Positions 6,469 to 7,514 of a stretch of 7,514 nt of DNA are shown here, piece after piece (the stretch's first letter is position 1; every line of letters begins with the position of its first letter). A model generated the notes under the pieces. That model was not told the origin of the DNA. It ran no database searches and was given only the letters and a program-made list of their open reading frames with translations. This DNA is from Victivallales bacterium (GTDB lineage Bacteria; Verrucomicrobiota; Lentisphaeria; Oligosphaerales; Lenti-02). The position numbers were made by a program, and so were the translations under genes. Location: positions 1-7,514 of the forward strand of contig JABGQJ010000374.1 in the NCBI GenBank assembly GCA_018648945.1. The letters run 5' to 3'.

Positions 6469-7389
6469 TTAGCGCTCTACCGTGTTCACCAATTCGGCCA
6501 CGCTGGCGATGCCATGCGCGTCCAGATAGTCCTCGATACCGGCCACGATCGCCAGCAGGCAGCCGGGATCGCGGAAAATGGCAGTGCCGATGCCGACTGC
6601 ATTGGCGCCCGCGATGATCATCTCGATCGCATCCGCTGCCGTGCTGATTCCGCCCATGCCGATGATCGGCACGTCCACCGCCTGCCGGGCCTCGTGGACC
6701 ATGCGGATCGCGATGGGCTTGATGGCCGGGCCACTCAGGCCCCCCGTCACATTGGCGATCCTGGGCTTGCGGGTCTCGATGTCGATGGCCATGGCGGGGA
6801 TGGTGTTGATCAGCGAAATCATGTCGCTGCCCGCCTCCACCACGCACTGGGCGAACTCGCCGACCCGGGTGACGTTGGGGCTGAGCTTGGTGATGAGCGG
6901 GAGGGTGGTTGCTTCGCGGACGGCTCGGACCACGCGGTCGGCCATCTCCAGGTTTGTGCCGAAGGCGATGCCCCCTTCCTTGATGTTGGGACAGGAGATA
7001 TTGACCTCCAAGGCGGCAATGCCTTCGCGCTCCTCGTCCAGGCGGCGGGCAACTTCCACGTAGTCCTCCACCGTCTTTCCCCAGATGTTGACGAACACGG
7101 CCGTGTCGGCTTGACGGAGCCAGGGCAGATAATCGGGGTGGTGGATGAACTTGTCGATGCCCGGGCCCTGCAAGCCGATGGCGTTGAGCATGCCGCCGAA
7201 GACCTCCGCCGTGCGCGGGGTCGGGTTGCCATGGGAGGCAAAGGGGGCGACGCCCTTGACCGTGATCGCGCCCAGGCGCTCGAGCGGCACGAGGTCCGCG
7301 TACTCGATTCCATAGCCAAAGGTGCCGGAGGCCGTCACCACGGGGTTGCGGAGGGTAAGAGAACCGAGGTCTACGGTGAGATCAGCCAT
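6469..7389 (-). CDS. pyrD: Dihydroorotate dehydrogenase, class 1B catalytic subunit
   Basis: PyrD oxidises dihydroorotate to orotate, the fourth step of pyrimidine synthesis, in the cytoplasm using FMN. The 306-residue chain shows the class 1B pattern: SGTFGYG (21-27), ITVKGV with Lys45, NAIGLQGPGID (69-79), the catalytic Cys133 in NISCPN (130-135), TKLSPNVT (167-174), NTIPAMAIDI (195-204), GGLSGPAIKP (216-225), GMGGI (244-248) and GIGTAIF (266-272). Length is usual for the family. Class 1B enzymes normally work with PyrK, an iron-sulfur/FAD electron-transfer subunit; none is visible here, so it must be elsewhere or replaced. The ATG at 7389 is chosen over one at 7449: it has AGGA six bases upstream and begins at the conserved N-terminus (MADLTVDLG), while the upstream one overlaps a promoter. 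It leads the operon with the sugar importer, an unusual pairing. Confidence 0.95.
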   Translation of the reverse strand: MADLTVDLGSLTLRNPVVTASGTFGYGIEYADLVPLERLGAITVKGVAPFASHGNPTPRTAEVFGGMLNAIGLQGPGIDKFIHHPDYLPWLRQADTAVFVNIWGKTVEDYVEVARRLDEEREGIAALEVNISCPNIKEGGIAFGTNLEMADRVVRAVREATTLPLITKLSPNVTRVGEFAQCVVEAGSDMISLINTIPAMAIDIETRKPRIANVTGGLSGPAIKPIAIRMVHEARQAVDVPIIGMGGISTAADAIEMIIAGANAVGIGTAIFRDPGCLLAIVAGIEDYLDAHGIASVAELVNTVER

Positions 7390-7429
7390 GCAGAATCCTG
7401 TCGAAGGGGACCGAAATGCGGAATCCTCC

Positions 7430-7457
7430 AAGATAGGAGAACGCCCCACGTTTTCAA
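7430..7457 (-). promoter_or_regulatory. Candidate sigma70-type promoter for the pyrD-sugar importer operon
   Basis: On the - strand TTGAAA (7452-7457, five of six matches to TTGACA) is followed after 16 bases by TATCTT (7430-7435, four of six matches to TATAAT). The expected start near 7423 would leave a leader of about 34 bases with the AGGA ribosome-binding site. Just upstream of the -35, TGAC and GTCA (7461-7464 and 7470-7473) form a small inverted repeat that could be an operator, though four-base arms are weak evidence. No pyrimidine attenuator or riboswitch is visible in the short leader. Confidence 0.45.
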
Positions 7458-7480
7458 GGTTGACGGTCGGTCAGGAAGTG

Positions 7481-7514
7481 ATGCCTCAGTCACAGGCGGG
7501 GTCCGGAAACGGGG
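7481..7514 (+). repeat. Left end of dispersed palindromic repeat, copy C (cut by window edge)
   Basis: This matches 2636-2669 at 26 of 34 positions, with most differences being transitions, starting from the shared ATGCCT. Its GGGGTCCGG (7498-7506) is an exact inverse of CCGGACCCC at the right end of copy B (2704-2712), which supports a palindromic element. The rest lies beyond the window. It is in the same orientation as copy B, upstream of the pyrD promoter. Confidence 0.6.

Noticed and set aside
7389..7449. Longer PyrD start at 7449 adding 20 residues
   Set aside because: The extra residues are not part of the family, the start overlaps the candidate promoter, and the ATG at 7389 has a well-spaced AGGA.
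7460..7465. TTGACG as a rightward -35 element for a divergent gene
   Set aside because: No -10-like sequence lies at a suitable distance before the repeat and window end.

Overview
The window looks like a high-GC bacterial chromosome segment, probably from the Planctomycetota/Verrucomicrobiota/Lentisphaerota group or a neighbouring phylum. That placement is inference. It rests on the style of the glycoside hydrolase-like protein, on the sequence of the sugar-binding lipoprotein (its IPKGTTHVFWKSIHAGA segment), and on an intergenic array of GGAAT-type 8-bp units of a kind I associate with those genomes. No rRNA, tRNA, CRISPR array, integrase or transposase gene was found.

Layout, left to right. 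Positions 1-364 hold no convincing gene; they begin with the right end of a dispersed repeat and a 14-bp-stem hairpin. A 754-codon gene on the + strand (365-2629) encodes a cytoplasmic GH42-like protein of the beta-galactosidase superfamily. It converges on a four-gene block on the - strand. In transcription order (right to left) that block is pyrD (class 1B dihydroorotate dehydrogenase, 6469-7389), an RbsB-type sugar-binding lipoprotein (5463-6446), an RbsA-type double ATPase (3768-5294) and an RbsC-type permease (2744-3781). Spacing is 22 bp between pyrD and the binding protein, 168 bp between the binding protein and the ATPase, and a 14-bp overlap between ATPase and permease. A sigma70-like promoter sits before pyrD.

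The ABC proteins form one complete monosaccharide importer: lipoprotein receptor, membrane channel and tandem ATPase. Its ligand is unknown. Several positions that contact ribose in E. coli RbsB appear substituted, so ribose should not be assumed. The convergent hydrolase-like gene could release or process the same sugar inside the cell, but no shared operon supports this. Co-transcription of pyrD with a sugar importer is unusual, and no pyrK partner is visible.

The least ordinary features are non-coding. (1) A roughly 125-nt imperfect hairpin built from 8-bp units lies inside the operon, exactly between the binding-protein and ATPase genes. It is followed by a pyrimidine-only leader that gives the ATPase gene no Shine-Dalgarno sequence, while the other three operon genes have good ones. 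(2) A dispersed palindromic repeat of about 94 bp has one whole copy between the convergent genes and partial copies at both window edges. I see no clear new enzymatic or defence system here; the two repeat structures are the best leads.
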